From: Candidatus Hydrogenedentota bacterium
GTDB lineage: Bacteria > Hydrogenedentota > Hydrogenedentia > Hydrogenedentales > SLHB01
Length of the DNA stretch: 10,075 nucleotides
Direction of reading: 5' to 3'
NCBI GenBank assembly: GCA_026387845.1
Contig: JAPLKX010000038.1
Coordinates: 1-10,075 of the forward strand
Part shown: positions 1 to 7,110 of the stretch, in pieces
Numbering within the stretch: the stretch's first letter is position 1
Layout of the letters: the number at the start of each line of letters is the position of its first letter
The notes under the pieces: generated by a model
Seen by the model: only the letters and a program-made list of their open reading frames with translations
What the model was told of the DNA's origin: nothing
Database searches by the model: none
Made by a program: the position numbers and the translations under genes

Positions 1-78
1 CGGCAGTTGTGGGAGGTGTCCCTTTTTTTGAACATGCCAGCCTTGCCAACAAAAGTGGGACACCCCCCACAACTGCCG
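1..78. repeat. Near-perfect 22-bp inverted repeat (palindromic element at window edge)
   Basis: Bases 1-22 and 57-78 are reverse complements with a single mismatch. They enclose a 34-base spacer that carries a T7 run next to the left arm and an A4 run near the right arm, so pairing could extend a few bases inward. The element lies 66 bases past the stop codon of the minus-strand ATPase gene, so it could fold at the 3' end of that transcript. No U tract follows it inside the window, so a classical terminator is not shown. It also has the look of a miniature transposable or REP-like palindrome. Its left boundary coincides with the window edge, so the true extent is unknown. Confidence 0.8.
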
Positions 79-144
79 GGGGGCGTCCCAGACGCGCGGA
101 TTTCTGCGCGGGAAAACAAGAAAATGAAGGTTAGTAGTACAATG

Positions 145-3100
145 TCAGAGGCGCAGGATGGGGGCTTGGAGGGTTTGAGCGGCGCGGACGACGTCGTCGC
201 GGCAGGTAAACAGTAGGACCTGGTTGGTTTGGCCGACCCTATCGAGGAGCTTCATAGCGCGGAGCAGGCGGTCGTCGTCGTAATTGGGGAACGGGTCGTC
301 GAGCAGCATGGGGATGGTTTCACCGGTTTCGCCGATGCATTGGACCATGGCGATTCGGAGCGCGAAGAAGACCTGGTCGATGGTGCCTTTGCTGAGTATT
401 TTTTCGGGCTCTTCGTTCATCCTCTGGGTTTGTGGGATGCGCACACTGACGCGCATTTCTCTGCTGACGAGGAGGTCGCGGTAGGCGTCGCCGGTGATGT
501 GGGCGAGGTATTCGCTGGCGCGCGAGGTAAGGCGGGGGGCGATCCGGGAGTGTTTGTCTCTGGCGATTTCTTCGATGAGCGCCATGGCATAACCGGCAGC
601 ATCGAGTTCGAGGCTGAGGTCGCGTATCTGGGCTTCGACAACGGCTCGTTCTTCCTCGATTTCGCTCAGGGAGCGGGCGGACCCGGCGCGGTGGGTGATC
701 TCGAGGTGGAGCGAATGCTCTTCCTTGACGCGCGCGTCGATCTCGTCGGAGACGGCGTCGCGTCGGCGCTTGAGTTCGTCGGCGGAGGATCGCGCGGCGT
801 CGCCCACGGGCCCGTCGTCGAGAACGGCGGCGCGGAGGTCGCGGAGGTCCTGACCGCGCAGGACGGCGCCGAGTTGCTCATTGAGTGCGTCGAGCCGTCT
901 TCGCATCTCGCGGTACTCTTCAGCCTGGCGTGCGCGGTCGTGCCACTGCGGAACGCTGTCGAGGCCTGCGCCGACGAGGAATTCGGCAATGGTTTTTGCG
1001 CTTTTCTTGAGTTCTTCTTCCTCATCGGCGACGCGCGCGGCGATCTCGTCGAGGTTCTGTTGGAGGACGCGCCGTTTTTCGCGGGACTGCGCGCTGCGGA
1101 TTCTGTATGAGCGCAACGCGGCGAGCGCGCTGTCGTGCCGGCTTTCTTCGGCATACCCGGCGTCACGCATGAGTTGGCGGACAGCGAGCCCGGTCTCGAC
1201 GTCTTCGCGTCTGACCGATTCGACTTCGGCAAGGACCTGATCGAGCGATGCGCGGTGCCGTACCGCCTGCTCGCGGTTCTCGGCGACGCGCCGTTTGGCG
1301 TCGCGGTAGGTTTGGTACCGGCCGAGGGCCCTGTTGGCGGCATCCTCGATATCGTACTCGGAACTGACGGGTTCGCCGGCGTCCGTGAGCTTGACGCGGT
1401 ACTGATCGAACATCTGCGCGACTCGCATGCTGGCGTCCAATGCGCGGGATTCGAGTTCGGCGCCGGCCTCGATTGCCGCGTCGAGTTCCATTCTGCCTTT
1501 GCGGTACACGTCGTACCGGGCTTCGAGTTCGCGGATGGTCTGGCAACTGGCGGCGACCATTCTGCGCTCCATCCTGGCGCAGTGTTCGTCTTCGGTATCG
1601 CGCAACTCGATGATTCTGGCCTCGGTGTCCTTGAGTTGCTTGACCGCCTTTGCGGCGCGCGACCGGGCCGTGGCCCACTTGCTGAGGAAGTAAAACGACC
1701 CGAGCAGGGCGAACGCCGCCGCTATGAAGACGCCGCTGTTGTGCATGAGATAACCGACGGTAGACAGGGCGGCCACGAGCGCTCCGCACACGATCGCGAG
1801 CCGCCGCAGGTCGGGCGCCTGATCGACATGCTGGTCGGCGGACGCCTGGATGATTTCGAGCGCGTTTTCCAACTGGGCCAGTTGCTCTTCGCGGACGCGC
1901 AGCCGCAGTTCGTATTCGCGGGCGGCGTTCTCGAAGTCGGGAAACTTGGCGAACAGGTGGTCGTAACTCGAGATGAGAGAGTTGCGCTGGTCGACTTTTG
2001 CGCGATGCTCGCGGGCGCGATCCACCATTTCGTCGCGGTGCCGTTGCGCGACGCGAAACGAGGTGGACAACTGCGACAGCCACGCCATCGGGTCGTCGGC
2101 GAGGCGGGAGAAGTCGGGCAGGGATTGCAGCTCGAGTTCGGCGGTCGCGAGACGCTGCTCGGACCCGGCGAGCGCGAGTTGAGTCTCTTCCTGCCGTACG
2201 CGGAGGCCGCGGGCTTTTTCCTCGATGGCGGCGAGCCGCGCATCAAACTCCTCGGAGATCTCGCCGGCATTTCCGGCAAGCTGTTCGAGATCGGATGCGA
2301 TTTCGGTTTTTCTTCTGTCGTACTCCTGGCGGAGGCGTTCGAACTGGTTGCGGGCGGTCGAACACATGAGTTCGGCCCGCTGAAACTCGGGGCAGAGATG
2401 CAACGGGAAGTTTTCGGCTTCGCGCAATTCGAAGAGCCGGCGGGTCGATTCGTCGATGCGCTGGGCGAGCAGGTCGGCCTGACGCAACCGTTCGGCCCGC
2501 TCGACCTTTTCGAGGGCGGCGAGTTCGCCGCCGATCCCCGCGAGATCTCTGCGCAGGCGGCCGACTTCTTCAATAACCTGCTGTCGCCGTGCCTCGTCCT
2601 GCTGAAGGTCCTGCTGCAACGTTTGGGCGCGCTCGTATTCGGAGTTGAGTTCGGCGAACCGGATGCGTGCGGCGGGCAACGGGCGAGTGCGTGCGGCGGG
2701 CTGGCCGATCTGCCCGATCCGGCCTTCGAGCCGCTTGAGTACGGCGTCGGCGGAGGTGGTTTCTTCGCCGGTGTCTGCGAGGGCGAGTAGTTTTTCCCGG
2801 ATCTGGTCGAGCGCGTCGGCATCGCCGAGAGCTTCGAGCGAGGAATGGCCGATTGTGGCCGTATTCAGGAAGACTTCCTTGGAGATGCCGAGGTGGGTTT
2901 GGGCGAACATTCGCTCGCGGTTTTTGAGCGGCTCGAAATCGTTGGTGATCTCGCAGGCATGGGTGAGGTCGAACACGTGCAGAGACTCGTTCTTTTTGTC
3001 GAAGTTGCGGAACACTTCGATCTCCCTGCCGTTGTCGAGGACGTAGACGAGCCGGCCGCCGTATGTTTCGGGATTGGACCACGGGCAGCGGAGTTCGTTC

Positions 3101-3285
3101 GAGTCTTCGAACGCTCTGAGGTTGGCGCTGCGTTTCTGGCCGTAGAGCATGTCGCTGATGAAACAGCGGAGCGTGGATTTACCCTGCTCGTTGGGACCGA
3201 TCAGGACGTGGAAGCCCGGGCCGACCTCGATGTTTTTGTTGATGAACCGGCCGTATCCGTCGATGGAGATTTTGCGGATGCGCAT
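145..3285 (-). CDS. yhaN: SMC-like ATPase of the YhaN/SbcC type with internal membrane hairpin
   Basis: This is a 1046-residue ATPase expected to pair with the upstream nuclease in DNA-end processing. The N-terminus carries a Walker A motif GPNEQGKST (residues 30-38). The C-terminus carries an ABC signature LSKGTIDQ (about 964-971) followed by Walker B PMLLDDP (about 992-998). Between them lie long Glu/Arg/Gln/Leu-rich coiled coils (about 165-490 and 545-870), split by two hydrophobic spans (about 496-514 and 519-539). A membrane hairpin there, in place of the Rad50/SbcC zinc hook, is typical of YhaN-type proteins. The switch-histidine position near the end reads TCRDD (Arg about 1029), so the usual His seems absent. 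The ATG overlaps the TAA of the upstream gene by one base (TAATG), with AGGGGG nine bases before it, so translation is probably coupled. Length is near the family norm (B. subtilis YhaN is a little shorter). Family assignment is firm; the DNA substrate and membrane role are inferred. Confidence 0.93.
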   Translation of the reverse strand: MRIRKISIDGYGRFINKNIEVGPGFHVLIGPNEQGKSTLRCFISDMLYGQKRSANLRAFEDSNELRCPWSNPETYGGRLVYVLDNGREIEVFRNFDKKNESLHVFDLTHACEITNDFEPLKNRERMFAQTHLGISKEVFLNTATIGHSSLEALGDADALDQIREKLLALADTGEETTSADAVLKRLEGRIGQIGQPAARTRPLPAARIRFAELNSEYERAQTLQQDLQQDEARRQQVIEEVGRLRRDLAGIGGELAALEKVERAERLRQADLLAQRIDESTRRLFELREAENFPLHLCPEFQRAELMCSTARNQFERLRQEYDRRKTEIASDLEQLAGNAGEISEEFDARLAAIEEKARGLRVRQEETQLALAGSEQRLATAELELQSLPDFSRLADDPMAWLSQLSTSFRVAQRHRDEMVDRAREHRAKVDQRNSLISSYDHLFAKFPDFENAAREYELRLRVREEQLAQLENALEIIQASADQHVDQAPDLRRLAIVCGALVAALSTVGYLMHNSGVFIAAAFALLGSFYFLSKWATARSRAAKAVKQLKDTEARIIELRDTEDEHCARMERRMVAASCQTIRELEARYDVYRKGRMELDAAIEAGAELESRALDASMRVAQMFDQYRVKLTDAGEPVSSEYDIEDAANRALGRYQTYRDAKRRVAENREQAVRHRASLDQVLAEVESVRREDVETGLAVRQLMRDAGYAEESRHDSALAALRSYRIRSAQSREKRRVLQQNLDEIAARVADEEEELKKSAKTIAEFLVGAGLDSVPQWHDRARQAEEYREMRRRLDALNEQLGAVLRGQDLRDLRAAVLDDGPVGDAARSSADELKRRRDAVSDEIDARVKEEHSLHLEITHRAGSARSLSEIEEERAVVEAQIRDLSLELDAAGYAMALIEEIARDKHSRIAPRLTSRASEYLAHITGDAYRDLLVSREMRVSVRIPQTQRMNEEPEKILSKGTIDQVFFALRIAMVQCIGETGETIPMLLDDPFPNYDDDRLLRAMKLLDRVGQTNQVLLFTCRDDVVRAAQTLQAPILRL

Positions 3286-4436
3286 TACGCCATGCCCCCT
3301 AATTCGATTCCGCGGATTCCAATGCGCTGGCCGCGGTACGCGGCGAGCCCCACCTCGCGGGCCCGTTCGAGCGCGGCCTTGCAGGCGGGGTCGGGCGCAT
3401 CGAGTATGGCTTGATTGAGGCGGCAGACAAACTCGCCGAGGCTGGTGGTGTCGCGCGCGAGTTCATCGTAGTCTTCGAGCGGCGAGGTCGAGTCGATCAG
3501 GTCGAGGTATTCGAAATCGCCAGCGACGGCGTCTTTTACGGCGGGCAATTCGCCGATAAGCGAGAGCGGGCACGATCCGCAGAGCGTGACGCGTGCCGCG
3601 AGCTTGACGTCGGATCGGGCGAGTGCGCGGAGGTGATCGATGAGGTCCTGGGACGACGCCGCGCTGCTGCAATCGATGGCGCGGGTCTCATAGACGATTT
3701 GGGCGGACGGGACGCGGGTGACGCGGACGCCGTCGTCGTCGAGATCGACTTCGAGGTAGTAATGGGGCCCGGTTTCGCTGAAATCGTGGCCTTCGGGCGC
3801 GCCGGAGTAGTACATGGGCGTGCCATTGGCGGGAATCTCGGTGGCGTTGTGGAAATGGCCGAGGGCGAGGTAAGAGAGCCGGAGCGCGGTGGCGGCGCGG
3901 GCGTCGAACGGCGCGTAGAGCTGGCCGTCGGGCGGCTGATGCTGGCGTTCGGAACCGTGGGCGACGGCGACATGCGCGGCGCCGTCGTCTTCGATTGCGA
4001 GCGAGCCGAACGGGTTTCTGGAAATGTCCCAGCCGTCGAACGCGAACCCGTGTACGACGAGCCTGCGCCCGGGCGCGGGGGCGGAAGTCCACTCCGGCTG
4101 CTTAAATACGTGGACGTTGGCAGGCCACGGCTCGGTCAGGTACGGCGAGCCGGGCATGCAGGGGTCGTGGTTGCCCGGTGCAATGAAAACGGGTACGTGG
4201 GGAATCGACTCGAACTGGGTCTGCAGAAACGCGACGGTGTCGCGGGTGACTCGGGCGAGGTCGAACAGGTCGCCGGCGATGAGGAAGGCGTCGGCCTGGA
4301 TCTCGCCGGCACGTGCGACGATGATGCGGAAAACCTCGCGGAGCCCCTGCCGGCGCCGGTTGGCAAACGATGCGGGGAGGCCTGCGGCGGCAAACCCGGC
4401 GTCGAGGTGGATATCGGCGGTGTGGATAATTTTCAT
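3285..4436 (-). CDS. yhaO: Mre11/SbcD-like metallophosphatase DNA nuclease (YhaO type)
   Basis: This 383-residue calcineurin-like phosphoesterase is expected to be the nuclease subunit working with the ATPase encoded directly downstream. All metal-site motifs of the SbcD/Mre11 family are visible in order: DIH (Asp8, His10), GDLFD (55-59), GNHD (88-91), HGS (about 160-162) and GHFH (about 193-196). In this family these bind two metal ions, usually manganese, for exo- and endonuclease cleavage. The roughly 180 residues after the catalytic core would form the capping and partner-binding region. It is the first gene of a two-gene minus-strand operon and its TAA shares one base with the next ATG. 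The ATG at 4436 was chosen because the protein begins directly with the conserved strand MKIIHTADIHLD. An AGAGG lies about 11 bases upstream, a slightly long spacing. No YhaM-like gene accompanies the pair here. Confidence 0.94.
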   Translation of the reverse strand: MKIIHTADIHLDAGFAAAGLPASFANRRRQGLREVFRIIVARAGEIQADAFLIAGDLFDLARVTRDTVAFLQTQFESIPHVPVFIAPGNHDPCMPGSPYLTEPWPANVHVFKQPEWTSAPAPGRRLVVHGFAFDGWDISRNPFGSLAIEDDGAAHVAVAHGSERQHQPPDGQLYAPFDARAATALRLSYLALGHFHNATEIPANGTPMYYSGAPEGHDFSETGPHYYLEVDLDDDGVRVTRVPSAQIVYETRAIDCSSAASSQDLIDHLRALARSDVKLAARVTLCGSCPLSLIGELPAVKDAVAGDFEYLDLIDSTSPLEDYDELARDTTSLGEFVCRLNQAILDAPDPACKAALERAREVGLAAYRGQRIGIRGIELGGMA

Positions 4437-4623
4437 CGGGGCATGGACCTCTTATCGACAAAACTTCCCGCTTATAGTGTCATACGCGGGGGTGTTATGC
4501 CAACTGAAAAAAGGACGTCACCCGTGGGGGTGCTTGAAAAAGTGGAAAAACTTAGGGTTTGCGTGTTGCAATTTTTGATGGATGTCGTTTAGATTGGGGC
4601 GGGCGAACACGAGGAGACAGGCG
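4437..4623. promoter_or_regulatory. Divergent intergenic region between the nuclease operon and yqeY
   Basis: These 187 bases must hold the promoters for both directions. On the minus strand the only recognisable element is TATAAG (about 4476-4471), a -10 candidate with no matching -35 at normal spacing; a TTGGCA lies 21 bases upstream of it, which is too far. On the plus strand a weak promoter and a clear GAGGAG ribosome site precede yqeY. The middle is A-rich, and GGGGGTG occurs twice (4488-4494 and 4526-4532). No operator palindrome or riboswitch-like structure was recognised. Confidence 0.4.
4566..4594 (+). promoter_or_regulatory. Weak sigma70-like promoter candidate for yqeY and the symporter
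   Basis: TTGCAA (4566-4571) and TTAGAT (4589-4594) are separated by 17 bases. They match the consensus at only four and three positions respectively. Transcription would begin near 4601, giving a leader of about 23 bases that contains GAGGAG (4611-4616), seven bases before the ATG. The fit of spacing to the gene start is the main argument; base matches are poor. Confidence 0.25.
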
Positions 4624-5064
4624 ATGAGCATCAAAGCGCGCGTTCAAGAGGAAATGACCAAGGCGATGCGGGCCAAGGATACGGTCCGCCTGGAGTGCCT
4701 GCGGTTGGCGAAGGGAGCGCTGGTGCTGAAGGAAAAAGAAGGCGCCGGCGAGCTTACGGAAGAGTTGGCGGCGGGGGCGTTGCGTGGGGAAATCAAGAAG
4801 CGGCAGCAGAGCGCGGAGATTTTCCGCGAACATGGAAAGGAAGCGGAGGCGTTGGCGGCGGAGAACGAGATCCGGATCATCCAGGAGTTTTTGCCGCAGC
4901 AGATGCCGGCGGAGGAACTCGAGGCGTATGTGCGCGGATACCTGGCGGAGCACCCCGAGGTGAATCACGCCGGCAAACTCACGGGGGCGATCAAGAAAGA
5001 GTTGGGCGACCGGGCGGACGGCAAGATGTTGAACGAGATTTGCCGGAACGTGTTGGAAGCATAG
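4624..5064 (+). CDS. yqeY: GatB/YqeY domain-containing protein
   Basis: This 146-residue soluble protein is of the GatB/YqeY family. The domain resembles the tRNA-binding tail of the GatB subunit of Asp/Glu-tRNA amidotransferase. Stand-alone members are widespread, and their cellular role is not settled. The sequence fits the family along its whole length: an N-terminal helix of the type KARVQEEMTKAMRAKD, a central IIQEFLPQQMPAEELEAYV segment, and the C-terminal GDRADGKMLNEICRNVL, with family-typical length. A longer reading from an ATG at 4582 is possible but would add 14 atypical residues. The ATG at 4624 has GAGGAG seven bases upstream and starts exactly where homology is expected, so it is preferred. 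The symporter gene begins 27 bases after the stop, so the two are probably cotranscribed, although no functional link between them is evident. Confidence 0.93.
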   Translation: MSIKARVQEEMTKAMRAKDTVRLECLRLAKGALVLKEKEGAGELTEELAAGALRGEIKKRQQSAEIFREHGKEAEALAAENEIRIIQEFLPQQMPAEELEAYVRGYLAEHPEVNHAGKLTGAIKKELGDRADGKMLNEICRNVLEA

Positions 5065-5091
5065 CGACTGAGAACCTGAGAGGATTGTAGT

Positions 5092-5493
5092 GTGACGCAT
5101 TTCACCTTGTTGGACGGCGGCATCGTCGGTTTTTACATTCTCATCACGATGATCGCCGGCTTGGCGGTGCGGAAGTACGTTGGTAAAGTGGAGCATTTCC
5201 TGCTGGCGGGGCGGGAGATGAACATTTACCTCGGCGTGGCTTCGCTGGCGGCGACGGAGTTCGGCATCGTCACGTGCATGTACACGGCGCAGAACGGGTA
5301 TGAATTCGGGTTTGGCGGGTCCATGCCGGGCATCCTGAACGCGATCATGATGTTGCTCGTCGGGTTGACGGGGTTCTGCGTGAGCCGGCTCCGCAACAGT
5401 GGGGTCACGACGATTCCCGAACTGTTCGACCGCCAGTATGGTCCGACGATTCGTTGGCTGAGCGGGGTGGTGATTGTGCTGGGGGCCTGCTGA
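5092..5493 (+). CDS. Sodium:solute symporter (SSS family), N-terminal part, frameshifted
   Basis: This is the first 133 codons of a sodium:solute symporter; the rest of the protein lies in another frame from about 5486. It starts with GTG at 5092, seven bases after GAGAGGA (5078-5084). Visible parts are a first membrane span (about 9-28), the FLLAGREMN loop typical of the family (36-44), a second span (about 46-65), a third (about 79-98), the GVTTIPELFDRQYG loop (104-117) and the beginning of a fourth span. The reading stops at a TGA (5491-5493) in the middle of that span. Restoring one G in the G tract at 5481-5485 joins it seamlessly to the downstream frame, giving a 496-residue protein of normal family length. 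The substrate cannot be read from the sequence. On its own this fragment would not transport. Confidence 0.85.
   Translation: MTHFTLLDGGIVGFYILITMIAGLAVRKYVGKVEHFLLAGREMNIYLGVASLAATEFGIVTCMYTAQNGYEFGFGGSMPGILNAIMMLLVGLTGFCVSRLRNSGVTTIPELFDRQYGPTIRWLSGVVIVLGAC
5481..5493 (+). other. Frameshift site in the symporter gene (one G short in a G tract)
   Basis: The frame reads GTG CTG GGG GCC TGC TGA. With six Gs instead of five it would read CTG GGG GGC CTG CTG AAC ATG, giving the expected LGGLLNM of the fourth membrane span. Everything on both sides is well conserved in character, so the lesion is a single base. An ATG (5496-5498) lies two bases past the TGA in the downstream frame, with the G tract in ribosome-site position, so stop-and-restart translation into two halves is mechanically possible. 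A homopolymer sequencing or assembly error, a recent mutation, or slippage on the G run would look identical here. Confidence 0.85.
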
Positions 5494-5495
5494 AC

Positions 5496-6581
5496 ATGGG
5501 CGTGTTCCTCAGGGTGGGAGGCGAGTTTCTGGTCACGGTCTGCGGATTTAATGAACGTTACCTTGAAATCACTATGACGGCGCTGCTGGTTTCGGTAGCC
5601 ATCTATACGATCATGGGCGGGATGCTGTCGGTTCTAATAACGGACTACCTCCAGTTCGTCGTGATGAGCGTGGGGTTGCTGGTCGTAACCGTGCTGATAC
5701 TCTACAAAGTGGGGTGGACGAATATCACGGATGCCGTGGCAACCCAGCACGGGGCCGGGGGCTTCAACCCGTTCGTTCACGAGAAACTTGGCTACGCTTT
5801 TGTCATATACTTTGCGCTTCACCAACTGGCGGTTGTGTTGACCTGGCAGACAACCGTCCAGCGGTTGCTCGCGGCCAAAGACACCCTCACCGGCCTCAAG
5901 ATCTACACGCGCACCAGTTTCTTCTTCGTCTGCCGATTCTTAATACCGGGCCTGTGGGGCATGGCGGCGCTGGCCGTGCTCGGTCCGCAATGGATTGGGA
6001 CACCCGAGTCGCTCCAGGCCATGCCGAAATTGCTGAGCACGATTGTCCCGATGGGCTTGATGGGTGTCCTGATTGCGGCCATGCTGGCAGCCGACATGTC
6101 CACGGACAGCGCGTACATGCTGACGTGGGGAAGCGTCATCTACAACGACATCCTGGCGCCGTTCCGGAATAAGAATTTTTCGGAAAAACGGGGCATCCTG
6201 TGGAACAGGATGATCGTCGGCTGCATTGGCATTTTCCTGCTCGTTTACGGGCTGTGGTATCCGCTCAAAGGCAACCTTTGGAACTACCTCGCCATCACCG
6301 GGACGATCTACCTGGCGAGCATGTCGGTGCTGCTGATTTCGTGCTGCTACTGGAAACGGGCGAACAACTGGGGCGCTGCCGGCGCCATCATGGCGGGCGC
6401 CGTCATACCAATCACCTACCTGGTGATGGAGCAGCTTCCCGCCACGAAAGGTCTCGCCGCAAGAATCGGCCCATATCAATCCGGCATCGCCACGTATGCG
6501 GTCGCCTGGACGGCCATGATCGGCGGGTCGCTGCTTAAACCGAAAACTGAAACCGTGCTCGAGGAGGCAAAAGCCTTATGA
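5496..6581 (+). CDS. Sodium:solute symporter (SSS family), C-terminal part, frameshifted
   Basis: This is the remaining three quarters of the symporter, about ten membrane spans. Family-type homology already begins at GLLNMG just upstream of the ATG at 5496. That ATG is the start only if the half is translated separately; another ATG in the same frame occurs at 5454. Recognisable parts are the YTIMGGMLSVLITDYLQF segment characteristic of the family, a span ending LHQLAVVLTWQTTVQRLLAA, and ADMSTDSAYMLTWGSVIYND, whose Ser/Thr cluster matches the region that binds sodium (Na2 site) in vSGLT-like structures. These motifs are intact, so the gene shows no decay other than the frameshift. GAGGAGG (6561-6567) near its end is the ribosome site for the next small gene, whose ATG overlaps this TGA. 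Confidence 0.9.
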   Translation: MGVFLRVGGEFLVTVCGFNERYLEITMTALLVSVAIYTIMGGMLSVLITDYLQFVVMSVGLLVVTVLILYKVGWTNITDAVATQHGAGGFNPFVHEKLGYAFVIYFALHQLAVVLTWQTTVQRLLAAKDTLTGLKIYTRTSFFFVCRFLIPGLWGMAALAVLGPQWIGTPESLQAMPKLLSTIVPMGLMGVLIAAMLAADMSTDSAYMLTWGSVIYNDILAPFRNKNFSEKRGILWNRMIVGCIGIFLLVYGLWYPLKGNLWNYLAITGTIYLASMSVLLISCCYWKRANNWGAAGAIMAGAVIPITYLVMEQLPATKGLAARIGPYQSGIATYAVAWTAMIGGSLLKPKTETVLEEAKAL

Positions 6582-6751
6582 CGGGTGAAATACATTGGTT
6601 CTGGCTGGCGATGACGATCGCCGTCATCATATGGTACTCGACTATTACTATTTACATCTCGTTCCGCGGCGCATTCGACATAAAAGAAATGCTCGGGCGT
6701 CTCGATCAGTTGGCGAAGGAAGAACGGGAGGCTGTAGACCGTAGGCTGTAG
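6578..6751 (+). CDS. Small single-span membrane protein, putative symporter accessory subunit
   Basis: A 57-codon gene starts with ATG at 6578, overlapping the symporter TGA in an ATGA arrangement. GAGGAGG (6561-6567) lies ten bases upstream, so the start is well supported. The product has a short N-terminus (MTGEIH), one hydrophobic segment rich in aromatic and branched residues (about 7-29, containing WFWLAMTIAVIIWY), and a charged tail of about 28 residues (FDIKEMLGRLDQLAKEERE) that is likely helical and cytoplasmic. Small single-span partners are known for several sodium-coupled transporters, for example MetS with MetP and short proteins next to some SSS carriers. Position and topology suggest the same role, but I recognise no named family. 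The last eight or so codons lie inside a 7-bp tandem repeat, so the natural C-terminus may have been longer or different. Confidence 0.72.
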   Translation: MTGEIHWFWLAMTIAVIIWYSTITIYISFRGAFDIKEMLGRLDQLAKEEREAVDRRL

Positions 6752-6761
6752 ACTGTAGGTA
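6727..6761. repeat. Heptamer tandem repeat GTAGNCT (five units)
   Basis: Five consecutive 7-bp units read GGAGGCT, GTAGACC, GTAGGCT, GTAGACT and GTAGGTA, so the period is 7 with a stronger 14-bp pattern. The repeat overlaps the 3' end of the small membrane-protein gene and supplies its last codons and TAG stop. Seven is not a multiple of three, so unit gain or loss would change the C-terminus of that protein. Confidence 0.85.
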
Positions 6762-6918
6762 AGAACGAACGTGGAGACGCTGGGCTCAACTGCGGGGTTC
6801 GAGTCATTTCTTAACCACAAAGAACGCAAAGAAAAGGCCGTTCTCTTTGTACTACTATCCGTCAATTTCGCGCAATTTTTCGCACAAACTGCAAGCTGAG
6901 CCCAAATCAAAGCCTGTC

Positions 6919-6993
6919 ATCCTGAGCCCCGCCAGCCACCGGCTTTGGGTACTGATTAATAAGACGAGGCGTCTGATGGCGGGGCGTGAGGAT
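6919..6993. repeat. Inner imperfect inverted repeat with 42-base loop
   Basis: Bases 6919-6934 (ATCCTGAGCCCCGCCA) pair with 6977-6993 with one mismatch and one bulged base. The 42-base loop includes an AT-rich stretch ACTGATTAATAAGAC. The pair sits inside the longer inverted repeat at 6811-7162. A stem of this strength could fold in RNA from either strand, but it lacks a U tract and lies far from both flanking gene ends. Confidence 0.5.
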
Positions 6994-7060
6994 CCCCTCG
7001 ATTGCACCCAGTGGCATCTCAAGAGGTCTTGTTCCTGTTCCTCTACAGGTCCGTGTTTTT

Positions 7061-7110
7061 CATCCTTCATCCTTCATCCTTTTCCACCCCAGACCCCATA
7101 CCCCAAACCC
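7061..7110. repeat. Two adjacent heptamer tandem repeats, CATCCTT and ACCCCAN
   Basis: Three perfect copies of CATCCTT occupy 7061-7081. After four bases, ACCCCAG, ACCCCAT, ACCCCAA and a partial ACCC occupy 7086-7110. Both have a period of exactly 7, like the unrelated heptamers at 6727-6761 in the same spacer. They are non-coding in every frame as far as can be judged. Confidence 0.8.

Noticed and set aside
91..112. Small GC stem just past the ATPase stop as an intrinsic terminator
   Set aside because: Only about five base pairs and no U tract on the minus strand; it is too weak to claim.
1135..2790. Long plus-strand open frame opposite the ATPase gene (551 codons)
   Set aside because: It is the complement of a clearly conserved coiled-coil ATPase in GC-rich DNA. 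Its translation shows no family motif and there is no ribosome site.
3411..4592. Long plus-strand open frame opposite the nuclease gene (393 codons)
   Set aside because: The minus strand carries every SbcD/Mre11 metal motif. The plus-strand product is low-complexity and would overlap the divergent promoter region.
6794..6817. tRNA-like T-arm word GGGGTTCGAGTC followed by ACCA
   Set aside because: No acceptor stem, D arm or anticodon arm can be formed with the upstream bases.
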